Assembly: GCF_015689195.1 (NCBI RefSeq)
Contig: NZ_CP065044.1
Span: 4,340,001 to 4,404,000, forward strand
Length of the DNA stretch: 64,000 nucleotides
Origin: Pectobacterium aroidearum
GTDB lineage: Bacteria; Pseudomonadota; Gammaproteobacteria; Enterobacterales; Enterobacteriaceae
Direction: 5' to 3'
Position 1 is the first letter of the stretch. The number at the start of each line of letters is the position of its first letter. This document shows positions 27,335 through 37,203 of this stretch, one piece after another. The notes below the pieces were generated by a model. That model saw nothing but the letters and a program-made list of their open reading frames with translations. It was not told where the DNA came from and ran no database searches. The translations under genes were made by a program, and so were the position numbers.

Positions 27335-28527
27335 AGTCCGTCCACACCTGAGTTAAGGCCAAACGCATTCAGCATCGTGTTTAATTTGGCGGCGGTTTCA
27401 GCCCATTCATCCTCGGGGACTGACGCCTCAACAATGCCCGCACCGGCAAACAGGCGGACGTTATTGTTTTTGATAGTCCCGCAGCGAATCGCTATCGCCC
27501 ATTCGCCATCACCGTTGGCGTCACACCAGCCGACAATACCGCTGAATACGCCACGATCGTGCGGCTCCAGTTCAGCGATCAGTTGGCGCGCTTCTTGCGT
27601 GGGGAAACCGCACAGCGCGGGGGTGGGATGTAGCTGACAGGCAACCTGAAGCGCCGTCATCTCTGGGTGAGCCAGTTCGCCGCTGATGGCGGTAGACAAG
27701 TGCCACATGGAGGCAGTGCTCATAAGCGAAGGAGCCGATGGAATCGTTAACGACGAGCACAGCGGCATTAGACGTTGGCGGATATCGTCCACCACCAGCT
27801 TATGCTCGTGCTTGTCTTTGCTGGAATTCAGCAAGCGCTGGCTGTTCAGGTAATCCAGATGTTCATCGTTCATCCGCCGCGCCGATCCCGCCAGTGGATT
27901 GGAGACAATGACGTTGCCCTGCTTACGCAGCAGCAGTTCCGGGCTGGCACCCAGTAAGATGGAACCATCCGGCAGCGGCAGCGAAAAGTGATAGCCACCC
28001 GCATTCTGCACCATCAGGTTGTTAAGGATCGTTTGCGCCTTAACGGGCCCCGCCAACTCAATATCCAAAATGCGCGACAGTACCGCTTTGCTCAGTTCAC
28101 CGCGGCGGAAGCGCTCAACGGCCTCTGCCACGATGGACTTGAACTGACATTCATCCGGGACGCTGTTTAACGTTAACGCAGCAGGTGCCGCCGCCGTGTG
28201 CTTACGAGCCCGGCTGACGAGTTCAGATTTCGTCGTAACGGTATAGCTATCAGGGATATAGAGACAAGAGGGTTGCATGGTATCAAAAGGAATCGCCCCA
28301 ACCACAATAGGCAGTGACTGCCCTGCCTGACGCGCTCGTTGGAACGCCTGCGCGATTGCAGAGCTAAGCCTGTCATCGTGCGAATCTGGAGCACAAACAG
28401 GGGACGAAATACGTTCAAATAAGCCGGAAGTAGAAAGGCTACGGTGTTCCGATGCATATAAAAAAGCGGTCTGTTCCGAATAAGTTAGCCCGCTAAATGT
28501 TTCAGCTTCTGTAATCAGTGTATCCAC
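27331..28527 (-). CDS. amoC: Isochorismate synthase
   Basis: 398 residues, EntC/DhbC/MenF chorismate-utilising family; it isomerises chorismate to isochorismate, the first step to DHB. C-terminal signature stretches are [38 protein letters not shown] and LFAGAGIV. Starts at a GTG with AGGAG 7 bases upstream. It is the first gene of the siderophore operon, with a Fur box about 36 bases before the start. Confidence 0.92.
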   Translation of the reverse strand: MDTLITEAETFSGLTYSEQTAFLYASEHRSLSTSGLFERISSPVCAPDSHDDRLSSAIAQAFQRARQAGQSLPIVVGAIPFDTMQPSCLYIPDSYTVTTKSELVSRARKHTAAAPAALTLNSVPDECQFKSIVAEAVERFRRGELSKAVLSRILDIELAGPVKAQTILNNLMVQNAGGYHFSLPLPDGSILLGASPELLLRKQGNVIVSNPLAGSARRMNDEHLDYLNSQRLLNSSKDKHEHKLVVDDIRQRLMPLCSSLTIPSAPSLMSTASMWHLSTAISGELAHPEMTALQVACQLHPTPALCGFPTQEARQLIAELEPHDRGVFSGIVGWCDANGDGEWAIAIRCGTIKNNNVRLFAGAGIVEASVPEDEWAETAAKLNTMLNAFGLNSGVDGL

Positions 28528-28562
28528 AAGGCAGCTCCTGCGCTCGCAAATTAAATACCAAT

Positions 28563-28581
28563 GATTATTAAAATCATTATC
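28563..28581 (-). promoter_or_regulatory. Fur box for amo operon
   Basis: GATTATTAAAATCATTATC matches 16 of 19 positions of the Fur consensus and continues into a further CATTTATATC half-repeat. It lies 36 bases before the amoC start codon. Confidence 0.8.
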
Positions 28582-28764
28582 ATTTATATCAAGCGCAGTT
28601 AAATTACACTGAAGTAACGTGTTCGGTCAATCCTTCCACAAAATGCTTATTCACGCCCACTAATTAGGGGTTATATTGATGTTAATCAATTTTTTTGTGC
28701 ATCTTTCATAACGGTTAATGGTTAGCAACAGGAATGTATTGATTATAAAACCCACATCACAGAT

Positions 28765-28783
28765 GATAATGAAAATACTTATC
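28765..28783 (+). promoter_or_regulatory. Fur box for exporter/receptor genes
   Basis: GATAATGAAAATACTTATC matches 16 of 19 positions of the Fur consensus, about 75 bases before the MFS start, and is followed by CATTCATTGTC. Confidence 0.75.
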
Positions 28784-28858
28784 ATTCATTGTCAGGAAAA
28801 TTAAGCTGCGCTAGACTGCGCGAATATTTTACTAACTGTGTCTAAATGTGAGCCCGTC

Positions 28859-30121
28859 ATGGATGAAAGCATGTACCGCCAGCACACCCGACCTGTTGTG
28901 CATTTGGCGCTGCTCATCAACATGCTTTCTCTCGGCAGCCTGATGATGGTGATGCCGTTAGGCCCCGATTTCATCAGCGCGCTTTCCATGGATGCCAAGA
29001 ACATCGGCTACATTAGCGGTGGCGCAACGTTTGCCTCGGCCATCGTCGGCTTCCTCGCCGCTCCCTATCTGGACAGATTTAACCGCAAACATGCTCTGCT
29101 CGTTCTGCTGACGCTGCGCTTTGGCCTGACGGCGGCCTGCATGTTTGCCACCAGCCAAACCCATCTTTTAGTGCTGTTTATTCTGGCGGGCTGCGTGGCC
29201 GGGCCGGCCTCTGGCGTGTTGATGGCGGCGGTTGTCGATATTGTGCCAGCCAACGAGCGCGGAAAGCAGTTGGCCTACGTCGGTATGAGTTTTTCGCTCG
29301 CGGCCATTATCATCATGCCGCTGTCGCTGGAGTTAGCTCACCGTATTAACTGGCAAGCGCCGTTTTATATTTTCGGCCTCGGCGGCCTGCTGCTGGCGCT
29401 GTTAGTGTTGTGGCTCTTTCCTTCCATGCCGCCGACGCATCGGGCCAAGCAAAGCGCCTCTCCCAGCACATCCCCCACTTCCGTATTACACGACCTGCTG
29501 GCCTCCCCTCTTTTCCTGTTGGGGCTGACAGTGGTTTCGCTACAGATGTTCGGCCATTTCCTGCTGATTCCCCATTTTTCCAACTACTTTCAGTTCAATC
29601 TGGCTTTCCCACGGGATGATATTTCTCTGCTTTATCTTTGCGGCGGGCTGGGAAGCATGGTGACCATGCAGCTGTGCGGCAACCTGCTGGATCGAGGCTA
29701 TGCCAGCCGGACGATCGTGGTGACGACGCTGCTGCTAGCTGTTGTCATCCTCTGCGGTTTCGTTTTGCCCTTTTCGCTTTCCCTGTATCTGGTGTTCACC
29801 CTGTTCATGGCGCTCAGCGCAGCGCGCTCCAGCAGCACACTGGCGATTACCGCAGGTATTCCGCTGCCACATCAGCGCGCCGCGTTTATGTCCTATCAGG
29901 GAACCGCAGCCAATGTGGCATCGGGGCTCGCCAGCGTGGCCTCTGCCGCTTATCTGAGCACCTCGGTTGAGGGAAGAATTGACGGGTTCTCACAGCTTGC
30001 CGTCGCCAGCACCATCTTTGCGCTGGCCGCCATGCTGCTGACCCTGCGCCTGATTCCACTGCTGGCTGAACGCAGCCGGAAGATGGCAGCACGCCAACCT
30101 GTGCAAGCGACGGGGCAATAA
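28859..30121 (+). CDS. MFS transporter, probable siderophore exporter
   Basis: 420 residues from the ATG at 28859 (an in-frame GTG at 28838 and ATG at 28871 are alternatives; no strong ribosome site decides). About 12 hydrophobic segments and the MFS loop 2-3 motif region (FLAAPYLDRFNRKHALL) identify a major-facilitator drug/proton antiporter-like protein. It lies divergent from the siderophore operon, behind a Fur box and just before a TonB-dependent receptor, so it most likely exports the catecholate siderophore as EntS does for enterobactin. Substrate is inferred from context only. Confidence 0.8.
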   Translation: MDESMYRQHTRPVVHLALLINMLSLGSLMMVMPLGPDFISALSMDAKNIGYISGGATFASAIVGFLAAPYLDRFNRKHALLVLLTLRFGLTAACMFATSQTHLLVLFILAGCVAGPASGVLMAAVVDIVPANERGKQLAYVGMSFSLAAIIIMPLSLELAHRINWQAPFYIFGLGGLLLALLVLWLFPSMPPTHRAKQSASPSTSPTSVLHDLLASPLFLLGLTVVSLQMFGHFLLIPHFSNYFQFNLAFPRDDISLLYLCGGLGSMVTMQLCGNLLDRGYASRTIVVTTLLLAVVILCGFVLPFSLSLYLVFTLFMALSAARSSSTLAITAGIPLPHQRAAFMSYQGTAANVASGLASVASAAYLSTSVEGRIDGFSQLAVASTIFALAAMLLTLRLIPLLAERSRKMAARQPVQATGQ

Positions 30122-30218
30122 ACCGCTCGATTTACTCAATGGGTGCGGCAATACACGTAACACAGCACGCAATTTATTTACGGGGATGTTTTTTCCACTC
30201 TTTGATGAGGCCTTTGAC

Positions 30219-32189
30219 ATGCAGCTAAAATCGGAAAATCGTTTTTCACATCATCATTTCCCACACAGCAAGGTGTATCGTGCACTGCTGGTGACCGGAT
30301 TACTGGCACTGCCTGCACTTGCGCAGGCAGAAAACGCGGCAGATGAAAAAATCGTCGTGACGGCAACGCAGACGAAACACACTACGCTAAGCGCTCCGGC
30401 CAGCGTCTCTGTCATCACCCGCGCCGAGTTGGAAAAGATGTCGGTGAATAACGTTTCCGATGCGGTGAAAAAGCTGCCGGGGATTAACATCAACCCGTCG
30501 ACTACCTATGGCCGTAATGAAATTAAAATCCGTGGTATGCGGGCGGACTACACGCTACTGCTGGTAAATGGCCGTCGTATCAACTCCCAAGAATCACTCG
30601 CGACCGATATGGGGAATGATTTCGATCTGAGTTCCATTCCAATGTCGGCGATTGAACGTATCGAAGTGATTCGCGGCCCGATGTCTTCGCTGTACGGTGC
30701 CGATGCGCTGGGCGGTGTAGTCAACGTGATTCTTCGCCAGCCAGGGGAAAACGTTGCTGGTGAGATCGGCTATAACTTTCAGGCACCGACAGAAGGCTCC
30801 GGCGGCGACCATAACCGTCTGAATGGCTACGTCAGCGGGCCATTAATAGAAAATACGTTGCTGGGTAGTTTGATTGTTGATGGTGGCAAGCGCGATGCGT
30901 GGCGTACCGAACAATCTAAGAATCGCAACTCAGATGCGCTGGAAAAACGTGATAACTATAGCGTGCTGGGTAACCTGACGTGGTTGATCGATTCACAACA
31001 GAGTCTGGATTTTGATGCAACGTATACCAAAGATGACCGCTTCGTTGACTGGAATAACTCAGGAACCACTGCTCATAATACACAAAAAATCGATCGCCTC
31101 GGCCTGGGATTCACACATAACGGTAGCTGGGACAATGTTGATACGCGGCTACGTTATTACTACGAAAACATCGATTTAATGGATAATTCTGAGCTGAATA
31201 AAGGCATAGCCGACATTACCCAGAATAATCAGACAGTTGACGGGCAGATCTCTGGTTATCTGGGCGATCATCTGCTGACCGGCGGCGGCGAATACCGCAT
31301 AACATCCTTAGAACACAGCATGAACCTGAAAGGCGGCAAAATAGACGTCAACCAGAGCGCACTCTTCCTACAAGATGAATTCAAGATCGCGGATTTAGCC
31401 CTCACCTTTGGTGGTCGCGTCGATCATCATGAAGTTTATGGCACCGAGTTCAGCCCACGCGCCTACGCCACTTATAGTTTGACTGACAACTGGGTGATCA
31501 AAGGCGGTGTCAATAAGGCATTTAAAGCCCCAACCCTCGCTCAATTTACCCCCGGCTATATGAAATCAGCATGCCGCGGATTTTGCTATCTCGTCGGTAA
31601 TCCTAATCTCAAAGCAGAAACCTCTATCAGCTATGAAATAGGTACCGCCTATGAGGCTGAACGCTTCGGCGGAGGTGTCACTCTATTTAATAATGATATC
31701 AAGGACATGATCCAATCTGAGGCTTGGAATTATGACAGAACTAAGATAGTCAATCTTCCTTATTACAACGTGAGTAAAGCACGAATTCAGGGGATTGAAA
31801 CTTCATTCTGGATCGATCTGACAGAGGATTTGAACTGGACCACCAACTGGACTATTGTGGATGCTGAAGACCGCACCACCAGAAAGCGTCTGAAACAAAC
31901 GCCGAAAAATACGCTTAACACGCAGTTGAATTGGCAAGCATTGGATAACCTTTCTGCCTACGTGTCCTATCAGTACACGGGCAACCAATATTTGCGCGAT
32001 AAAGAAGGCTTTAGAACCAGAGGCTTTAACACCGTGGATATCGGTGCGACCTATACACCGGTTAAAAACGTGGATCTGAAACTGGGCGTCACTAACCTGA
32101 CTAACGAAAAACGGGACTACGTTGCCACCGACAACGACTACTTCCTATCTGGACGTACGGTGTACGGCGGCGTGAGCTATAAATTCTGA
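30219..32189 (+). CDS. TonB-dependent catecholate siderophore receptor
   Basis: 656 residues from the ATG at 30219, chosen for GAGG 8 bases upstream; the frame also has an ATG at 30186. A Sec signal ends at LPALAQA. The mature N-terminus carries a TonB-box-like segment (EKIVVTATQ), the plug domain (KIRGMRADYTLLLVNGRR, IEVIRGPMSSLYGADALGG), then a 22-strand type barrel ending in the usual C-terminal Phe (YGGVSYKF). Plug and barrel resemble CirA/FepA/IroN receptors for catecholates. It follows the exporter and is probably co-transcribed from the same Fur-controlled promoter. It should import the ferric form of the siderophore made by this island. Confidence 0.88.
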   Translation: MQLKSENRFSHHHFPHSKVYRALLVTGLLALPALAQAENAADEKIVVTATQTKHTTLSAPASVSVITRAELEKMSVNNVSDAVKKLPGININPSTTYGRNEIKIRGMRADYTLLLVNGRRINSQESLATDMGNDFDLSSIPMSAIERIEVIRGPMSSLYGADALGGVVNVILRQPGENVAGEIGYNFQAPTEGSGGDHNRLNGYVSGPLIENTLLGSLIVDGGKRDAWRTEQSKNRNSDALEKRDNYSVLGNLTWLIDSQQSLDFDATYTKDDRFVDWNNSGTTAHNTQKIDRLGLGFTHNGSWDNVDTRLRYYYENIDLMDNSELNKGIADITQNNQTVDGQISGYLGDHLLTGGGEYRITSLEHSMNLKGGKIDVNQSALFLQDEFKIADLALTFGGRVDHHEVYGTEFSPRAYATYSLTDNWVIKGGVNKAFKAPTLAQFTPGYMKSACRGFCYLVGNPNLKAETSISYEIGTAYEAERFGGGVTLFNNDIKDMIQSEAWNYDRTKIVNLPYYNVSKARIQGIETSFWIDLTEDLNWTTNWTIVDAEDRTTRKRLKQTPKNTLNTQLNWQALDNLSAYVSYQYTGNQYLRDKEGFRTRGFNTVDIGATYTPVKNVDLKLGVTNLTNEKRDYVATDNDYFLSGRTVYGGVSYKF

Positions 32190-32216
32190 TGCCAATACGT
32201 TCTGATGAATAGATCC

Positions 32217-32240
32217 AAGCCCGCTCACGCGGGCTTTTTT
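32217..32240. terminator. Rho-independent terminator after receptor gene
   Basis: AAGCCCGC and GCGGGCTT form a perfect 8-bp stem with a TCAC loop followed by a T-run. It lies 28 bases after the receptor stop and abuts the stop of the converging phosphopantetheinyl transferase gene. Confidence 0.9.
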
Positions 32241-32955
32241 AGCAGCAGATAAAGGTAGTGACGTCATACTCTCTTAGCAGATACGCCCCTTTAAAACGGC
32301 GTCCAGCGTAAAACGTCGGTGTCAGATCGGTCAGCAGTTCCAGCTCAAACTCGCGTTTGGTGATATCCAGCGCCACCAGTCTGGCATCCAGAAAATCAAA
32401 GTAGTGCCGAACCTGCGGATAAAGCGCCTTAAACAGACTCTCTTTCGCTGAGAAGCTTACCGTCAGCAAGCAACAGAACGACTCCTCACGCTCCTGAAAC
32501 CACTGGAATTCCTCGTCACCAATGATGCCAGGCCACAGCGATTGCGCACGCTCATCGGACATGAATCCTTCAATATCAACACCCACACACGATAGCGCAT
32601 CGCTACGCAAATGCGCAGCACAGAGCACGCTATCTTTGTTATGACTGAGCGAACCGGCGACATTTTCCGGCCACTGTGGCGAACGATCTTCCGCACTGCA
32701 CAGAACAAAATCAGGATGATCCAATTTATTCAACACGTGTCTGGCAAGATAACGCCCGGCCAAGAATTCGGCACGCCGTTTCGGTACCGCACGCGCTAAC
32801 GCATCAGGGAAAGGGATGTTCAACGCAGCAAACAGCGCGTCGTCATAAGCAGATACATGAAAATGGCAGCGAGCAGTAATACCTGGGTAGGCGGCACCGT
32901 CCGTTGCCCGTGGAAAAGTAATCCATTCAACATCATCAATAAAAGCAGAAAGCAT
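32239..32955 (-). CDS. 4'-phosphopantetheinyl transferase, EntD-like
   Basis: 238 residues from the ATG at 32955 (GGAG upstream; a TTG at 32973 would add 6 residues). It transfers phosphopantetheine from CoA to carrier-domain serines. Sfp/EntD signatures are present: RRAEFLAGRYLA, GSLSHNKD, GVDIE and FSAKESLFKA. Required to activate AmoB, AmoF and AmoG carriers. It converges on the receptor gene; no Fur box is seen upstream of it. Confidence 0.9.
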   Translation of the reverse strand: MLSAFIDDVEWITFPRATDGAAYPGITARCHFHVSAYDDALFAALNIPFPDALARAVPKRRAEFLAGRYLARHVLNKLDHPDFVLCSAEDRSPQWPENVAGSLSHNKDSVLCAAHLRSDALSCVGVDIEGFMSDERAQSLWPGIIGDEEFQWFQEREESFCCLLTVSFSAKESLFKALYPQVRHYFDFLDARLVALDITKREFELELLTDLTPTFYAGRRFKGAYLLREYDVTTFICC

Positions 32956-33050
32956 GTCGCTCCACTCAGGCAAGCATATCGCACCTGCATTCGGTAAACA
33001 CTGCGTAGGCTACGTTTAAACCCTGATTAGTGTAGGGTCTTAAACGAACA

Positions 33051-33072
33051 ATGGGCGACTTTCGCCGCCCAT
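33051..33072 (-). terminator. Hairpin after nucleoside transporter gene
   Basis: ATGGGCG and CGCCCAT are perfect arms around 8 bases, about 30 bases past the stop of the minus-strand transporter. The following T-tract is weak (TTGTT), so it is only a possible terminator. Confidence 0.4.
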
Positions 33073-33104
33073 CATCTCGCTACTGCAAGAATGCCTGGTT
33101 ACAT

Positions 33105-34382
33105 TTACAGAGCCAAAAAGAACCCTGCGATGCAGGCGCTCATCAGGTTAGAAAGCGTACCTGCCGCGACCGCCTTCAAACCAAAACGGGCAATATCCTG
33201 ACGCCGACTCGGTGCCATACTGCCCAAACCTCCAATAAGGATAGCAATAGACGAAAGGTTAGCAAAGCCGCACAGCGCGAACGAAATCACAGCTTTGGTA
33301 TGATCCGACAGAACCTGTAAGCCCGCAGCAGCAACCACATCATCCGCTTTCAGGTACTCGCTGAAGTTCATGTAAGCGACGAACTCGTTAACGATCAGCT
33401 TTTGCCCAATAAACGAACCCGCTACCGTTGCTTCATGCCACGGTACGCCGATTAAGAAAGCAACCGGTGAGAACACCCATCCCAGAATCAGTTGCAGCGA
33501 CAGTTGCGGATAATCAAACCAGCCACCGATACCGCCCAGAATGCCGTTAAGAAGAGCAATCAACGCGACAAAAGCCAGCAGCATCGCTCCCACATTCAGC
33601 GCCAGTTGCATACCGGACGCCGCGCCGCTTGCCGCTGCATCGATGACGTTAGCCGGGCGATCGTCTTCATCGACAAAGCCAACCATCTCATCATGGTCGT
33701 GCGTTTTTTCTGTTTCCGGCACCATCAGTTTGGCAAATAGCAATCCACCCGGCGCAGCCATGAAGGATGCTGCAATCAGGTAGTCCAGCGGCACGCCCAT
33801 CTGGGCATAACCCGCCATCACCGATCCCGCAATGGAAGCTAATCCACCACACATCACCGCAAACAGTTCAGAGCGCGTCATGTTGGCAATATACGGGCGT
33901 ACCACCAAGGGTGCTTCTGTTTGGCCGACAAAAATATTAGCCGTGGCAGAGAGCGACTCAGTACGGGACGTTCCCAACAGTTTCTGCAACCCACCGCCTA
34001 ATAAACGGATGACCCACTGCATCACCCCCATGTAATACAGTACCGCTACAAGGGAAGAGAAAAAGACGATGATCGGTAATACACGGAATGCGAAAACAAA
34101 CCCGCCACCACCAAAGATTTCGAACATTTTGTCGGAAACCAGACCGCCAAAAATGAATGAAACTCCTTGGTTTCCGTAGGCGATAACGTTTGCTACACCG
34201 CCCGTCAATCCCTCCAGAATTTTGCGTCCTACTGGCACATACAGCACCAACGCACCGATACCAATCTGAATAACGAAAGCACCAACTACGGTGCGCAATC
34301 TGATCGCTTTACGATTACTGGACAAAATAACCGCGAAAAAAATCAGAACAAGCATGCCGATGAGACTCATAACGAGTTGCAT
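33105..34382 (-). CDS. Concentrative nucleoside transporter (NupC/CNT family)
   Basis: 425 residues, inner membrane, with 8-10 hydrophobic segments. CNT family stretches include [42 protein letters not shown] (nucleoside-binding loop), [16 protein letters not shown] and [18 protein letters not shown]. It resembles E. coli NupX/YeiM more than NupC. It would take up nucleosides with protons or sodium. A CRP site lies about 165 bases upstream, fitting catabolite control. In E. coli this neighbourhood instead carries the yjjW-yjjI and deo nucleoside genes, so the nucleoside theme is kept. Confidence 0.88.
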   Translation of the reverse strand: MQLVMSLIGMLVLIFFAVILSSNRKAIRLRTVVGAFVIQIGIGALVLYVPVGRKILEGLTGGVANVIAYGNQGVSFIFGGLVSDKMFEIFGGGGFVFAFRVLPIIVFFSSLVAVLYYMGVMQWVIRLLGGGLQKLLGTSRTESLSATANIFVGQTEAPLVVRPYIANMTRSELFAVMCGGLASIAGSVMAGYAQMGVPLDYLIAASFMAAPGGLLFAKLMVPETEKTHDHDEMVGFVDEDDRPANVIDAAASGAASGMQLALNVGAMLLAFVALIALLNGILGGIGGWFDYPQLSLQLILGWVFSPVAFLIGVPWHEATVAGSFIGQKLIVNEFVAYMNFSEYLKADDVVAAAGLQVLSDHTKAVISFALCGFANLSSIAILIGGLGSMAPSRRQDIARFGLKAVAAGTLSNLMSACIAGFFLAL

Positions 34383-34544
34383 GTGCAGTTCCCTATAACG
34401 CGTGAAAAAAGTGAAAGCATAATAAAAATCATTTCGCCAGATCAGTAAGCACGTGCTGGCGAGCCGATTATAAAGAGTGGCCCGAAAAGGTCGCTAATTT
34501 ATGTCACAAATACATACAACATCGAACAGTCCAAAACACCAAAA

Positions 34545-34560
34545 AGTGATCTGTATCACA
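34545..34560. promoter_or_regulatory. Predicted CRP-cAMP site
   Basis: AGTGA-N6-TCACA within flanking A/T matches 9 of 10 core positions of the CRP consensus. It is centred about 170 bases before the nucleoside-transporter start on the minus strand; a further TGTCACA half-site lies at about 34502. Confidence 0.6.
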
Positions 34561-34623
34561 ATTTAATGGTTGGTATATGAAATCAAGATGACTGTTCTGT
34601 CTGTTGTTGCACAGAAATAAGAG

Positions 34624-34650
34624 AAAAACGGAAGCAAACAGAAGCTTCCG
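34624..34650 (-). terminator. Terminator of yjjV
   Basis: On the minus strand CGGAAGC and GCTTCCG pair around an 8-base loop and are followed by TTTTT. It lies about 40 bases beyond the yjjV stop. Confidence 0.8.
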
Positions 34651-34686
34651 CTTTAGGGGAATAGTGTCGGCATAACGGTAGCGATG

Positions 34687-35484
34687 TTATGTCGGAGTGA
34701 GCCGTCCAAATAGCCTGAACGAATTTTGCCAGAGCGCCTCGGCAATCTCCTCAGTCGGTTCTGCACGTAGCTCACACAGCGTTTGAAACGCACACGAAAT
34801 GCGCTCGGGTCGGTTTGGCTGCCCTTGATAGCCACTCATCGGCATATCGGGTGCATCCGTTTCCAGCAGCAGCCGATCTAACGGCAGCTGCGCAATCGCC
34901 TGACGCGTTTTATTCGCCCTGTCATAGGTAATGGTTCCCCCGACGCCGATGTAATAACCCAGTCGGATAAAGGCCTGCGCCTGCGCCAGACTGCCCGCAA
35001 ACCCGTGAACCACACCGGTACGCGGCACGTCGATACGACGGAGCAATTGCGCCAGCCTGTCGTGGCTGCGCCGCGAGTGCAGGATCGTCGGGAGATCGTA
35101 TTTTTTCGCCAGCCGAAGCTGAGCTTCAAGGAAGGTAAGCTGTCGCTCGAACTGTGGTTCCGGCATGTAGAGATCCAACCCAATCTCACCGACCGCGACC
35201 AGTCTGGCAGGCTGTTGCCGCAGTTCGTCTTCCAGACGAATCAGGTCATCTTCCTGATGCTCAGCGATATAAAGCGGATGGAGGCCTAGCGCAGCATAAA
35301 GCGATGGGTAAGAACGAGCGAGCATCAACACGCGTTCGAAATGCTGAGAAGCCACGGCGGGAATAATGATGCGCTCAACCCCTGCGTCTTGTGCCAGACG
35401 TAAGCTTTCCGGTGCATCATCGTAAAAGAGGGGAAAATCGAAATGACAGTGGGTGTCGATAAAATGGTATCGTTCAGAAGGCAC
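34687..35484 (-). CDS. yjjV: TatD-family metal-dependent hydrolase YjjV
   Basis: 265 residues from the GTG at 35484, with GGAGAG about 9 bases upstream; an ATG at 35517 has no good ribosome site. TatD DNase family: metal-binding DTHCHFD near the N-terminus, GLHPLY, GEIGLD, LHSRRSHD, HGFAGS and LLETDAPDMP. Probably a metal-dependent nuclease or phosphoesterase. It is next to ytjA and osmY, the same order as in E. coli. Confidence 0.9.
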   Translation of the reverse strand: MPSERYHFIDTHCHFDFPLFYDDAPESLRLAQDAGVERIIIPAVASQHFERVLMLARSYPSLYAALGLHPLYIAEHQEDDLIRLEDELRQQPARLVAVGEIGLDLYMPEPQFERQLTFLEAQLRLAKKYDLPTILHSRRSHDRLAQLLRRIDVPRTGVVHGFAGSLAQAQAFIRLGYYIGVGGTITYDRANKTRQAIAQLPLDRLLLETDAPDMPMSGYQGQPNRPERISCAFQTLCELRAEPTEEIAEALWQNSFRLFGRLTPT

Positions 35485-35598
35485 GTCGCTTCTCTCCGTC
35501 AAAATTAAGTCCACCAAGATGAGGCAACCTAATCGACGGCCAAGTAATATCCTGCCAAAACATCATGGCAGAATAGGACTTGTCGTTGCGGTAACGCC

Positions 35599-35787
35599 TC
35601 AGTGTAGCGTGGTTTTCTCTGAGGATACCTCTTCGTGCGCCTTTCCGTAACCCTCTTGCAATACGCCGGACAAGTAATCGTTACTCCCTTCCAGCCAGGC
35701 GCAGTCGCTGTCAAACCAATCGGCCCACAGCGCCAGAAAATTCCCTTTCCACTGTTTCCATTTGCCAACAACGATATCGCTATTCAT
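35599..35787 (-). CDS. CsbD/YjbJ-like small stress protein
   Basis: 62 residues; ATG at 35787 with AGGAGG 6 bases upstream (the ATG just before it is too close). The sequence MNSDIVVGKWKQWKGN, an LWADWFDSD segment, LEGSNDYLSGVLQEGYG and a charged tail match the CsbD pattern (WKQxKG ... GKxxxLxGxxQExYG). The family is induced by general stress in many bacteria; molecular role is unknown. It sits between yjjV and the DUF1328 gene ytjA, near osmY. Confidence 0.75.
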   Translation of the reverse strand: MNSDIVVGKWKQWKGNFLALWADWFDSDCAWLEGSNDYLSGVLQEGYGKAHEEVSSEKTTLH

Positions 35788-35912
35788 CATAAACCTCCTG
35801 ATAAACTGTCGAAATGCAGCAAATACGCGAACAGTGTGCCGGTAAAATGTGACAGCCGCGTGGCGCGGCTGTGTGCTCTGTATGACATTTATTCTATAAA
35901 GAATGCGCTGTG

Positions 35913-36074
35913 CTATGGCCGTTTTCGACCAGTGAACAAGCTAAGCAGAAACAGAATAATACCGACCACAAAGACGATTTTCGCCGCGCCAGCTGCTGTA
36001 CCGGCTAATCCGCCGAAACCCAGTGCTGCCGCGATAAGTGCGATAACTAAAAATATAATGCCCCAACGAAACAT
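35913..36074 (-). CDS. ytjA: DUF1328 small membrane protein YtjA
   Basis: 53 residues: [20 protein letters not shown], a Gly/Ala-rich middle ([12 protein letters not shown]) and a second membrane segment ([17 protein letters not shown]) ending in RKRP. This is the DUF1328/YtjA family, typically next to osmY in enterobacteria, as here. Function unknown; stress-linked by context. GGAGAG lies 4-9 bases upstream of the ATG. Confidence 0.92.
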   Translation of the reverse strand: MFRWGIIFLVIALIAAALGFGGLAGTAAGAAKIVFVVGIILFLLSLFTGRKRP

Positions 36075-36222
36075 ACGCTCTCCTTACCAGACAAAATTAA
36101 AAATCATGGTGGTCATCCTGACGCACTTCTTGCGTCCTGACTGCGTATCCACAGATGGTGTTTTATTATGCGGATTAGGTAGGGTTATCCGCTATGACGG
36201 ATAACCCCGTTTGAAATGACGA

Positions 36223-36831
36223 TTATTTAACGGTCAGGTCGTTTTTAACGCTTTTCACGCCGTCAACGGCCTTCGCAATACTTTCTGCACGATCGGACTG
36301 CGCTTTGTTGTCGACTTCACCGCTCAACAGCACAACACCTTCCTGCGTTTCGACTTTCACTTTACGAGACGGAACAATGTCATCCGCCAGCAGTTTCGCC
36401 TTAATCGTGCTGGTCACCACCGCATCATCGGCATAAGCGCCAACCGACTGTGATTGATTATCTTTAACCTGCAGTTTGTCGCTGACGGATTGGACGCCCT
36501 CAACCTGAGTGGCAATTTCCACCGCCCGAGTGCTCAGTGCCTGACTACCGACAAAGCCGCTGAGTGTGACGACACCCTTTGACGTTTCAACGGAAATGTC
36601 GCTGCTGGTAATGGATTTATCTTCCAGCAACGCACTCTTCACTTTTGCTGTGATAGCGCTGTCACTCATGTAGCCAGAGGCTTTATTGGCGGAGCTATCG
36701 ATTTTTGCACCAGTTGTATCCGCGATACGTTCTACTTTCTGCCCTAATGTTTCTTCCGCCATGGCACCGCCAGCCAGAATCGAACTCAGAGCAACTACGA
36801 TCAGCGATTTTGTCAATGTGGTCTTTTTCAT
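36223..36831 (-). CDS. osmY: Osmotically inducible periplasmic protein OsmY
   Basis: 202 residues. A Sec signal ends around LAGGAMA, then two BON domains (about 55-120 and 135-202), each with the pattern SxITxKVKSALL ... VxVETxxGVVxLSGxV. OsmY is a periplasmic stress chaperone under RpoS control in E. coli. Length and order next to ytjA match E. coli. Confidence 0.95.
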   Translation of the reverse strand: MKKTTLTKSLIVVALSSILAGGAMAEETLGQKVERIADTTGAKIDSSANKASGYMSDSAITAKVKSALLEDKSITSSDISVETSKGVVTLSGFVGSQALSTRAVEIATQVEGVQSVSDKLQVKDNQSQSVGAYADDAVVTSTIKAKLLADDIVPSRKVKVETQEGVVLLSGEVDNKAQSDRAESIAKAVDGVKSVKNDLTVK

Positions 36832-37203
36832 CGATGTCTTCCTTCTTATGCTTTTCTCTAAACCCGAAACAATCTATTCGAGTCACATTAACGCCTGCAC
36901 CGTCATCATCGAATCAAGGTGATAGTGACGTAACCAATACTCCGATAATTCCCTCTTCTTGCATAAAAAAATCAGAGCATTGAATTGCAAAAGCGAAACA
37001 AATCAAAACAATGAACCAACTTGCATTGTGTTAATAGTTGAACAAGCTAACTCAGTTAACACGTTGTTAACTATAGCCCACAGAATGGAAAATCACAGGG
37101 GAACAAAGGAATATGTACAGCAATTCAGATTTGTCTGTTGCACCGAGGCAGGAGATCGCGCAGGGAAAAATTAAAATATAAGATATTGATTTTTATGTTT
37201 TTT
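36832..37203. other. Intergenic region upstream of osmY
   Basis: About 370 AT-rich bases between osmY and the prfC terminator. It must hold the osmY promoter, expected to be RpoS-dependent; I cannot place the -10 box with confidence. No gene is seen. Confidence 0.5.

Larger units (their letters stand above)
28528..28858. promoter_or_regulatory. Divergent Fur-controlled siderophore promoter region
   Basis: About 330 AT-rich bases separate the biosynthetic operon (minus) from the exporter/receptor genes (plus). Each side has a Fur box, listed separately, positioned to cover its own promoter, so iron repression of both directions is expected. Confidence 0.75.

Noticed and set aside
12438-32955. 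Enterobactin or chrysobactin operon
   Set aside because: An EntF-like C-A-T-TE protein and a thioesterase are missing, an epimerising C-A-T-E-C-T protein and a separate glycine-type A domain are present, and an NRPS gene separates entB- and entA-like genes; amonabactin order fits better.
35529-35771. 80-codon minus-strand frame overlapping the CsbD-like gene
   Set aside because: The overlapping frame at 35599-35787 has the AGGAGG ribosome site and the CsbD pattern; this one has neither.
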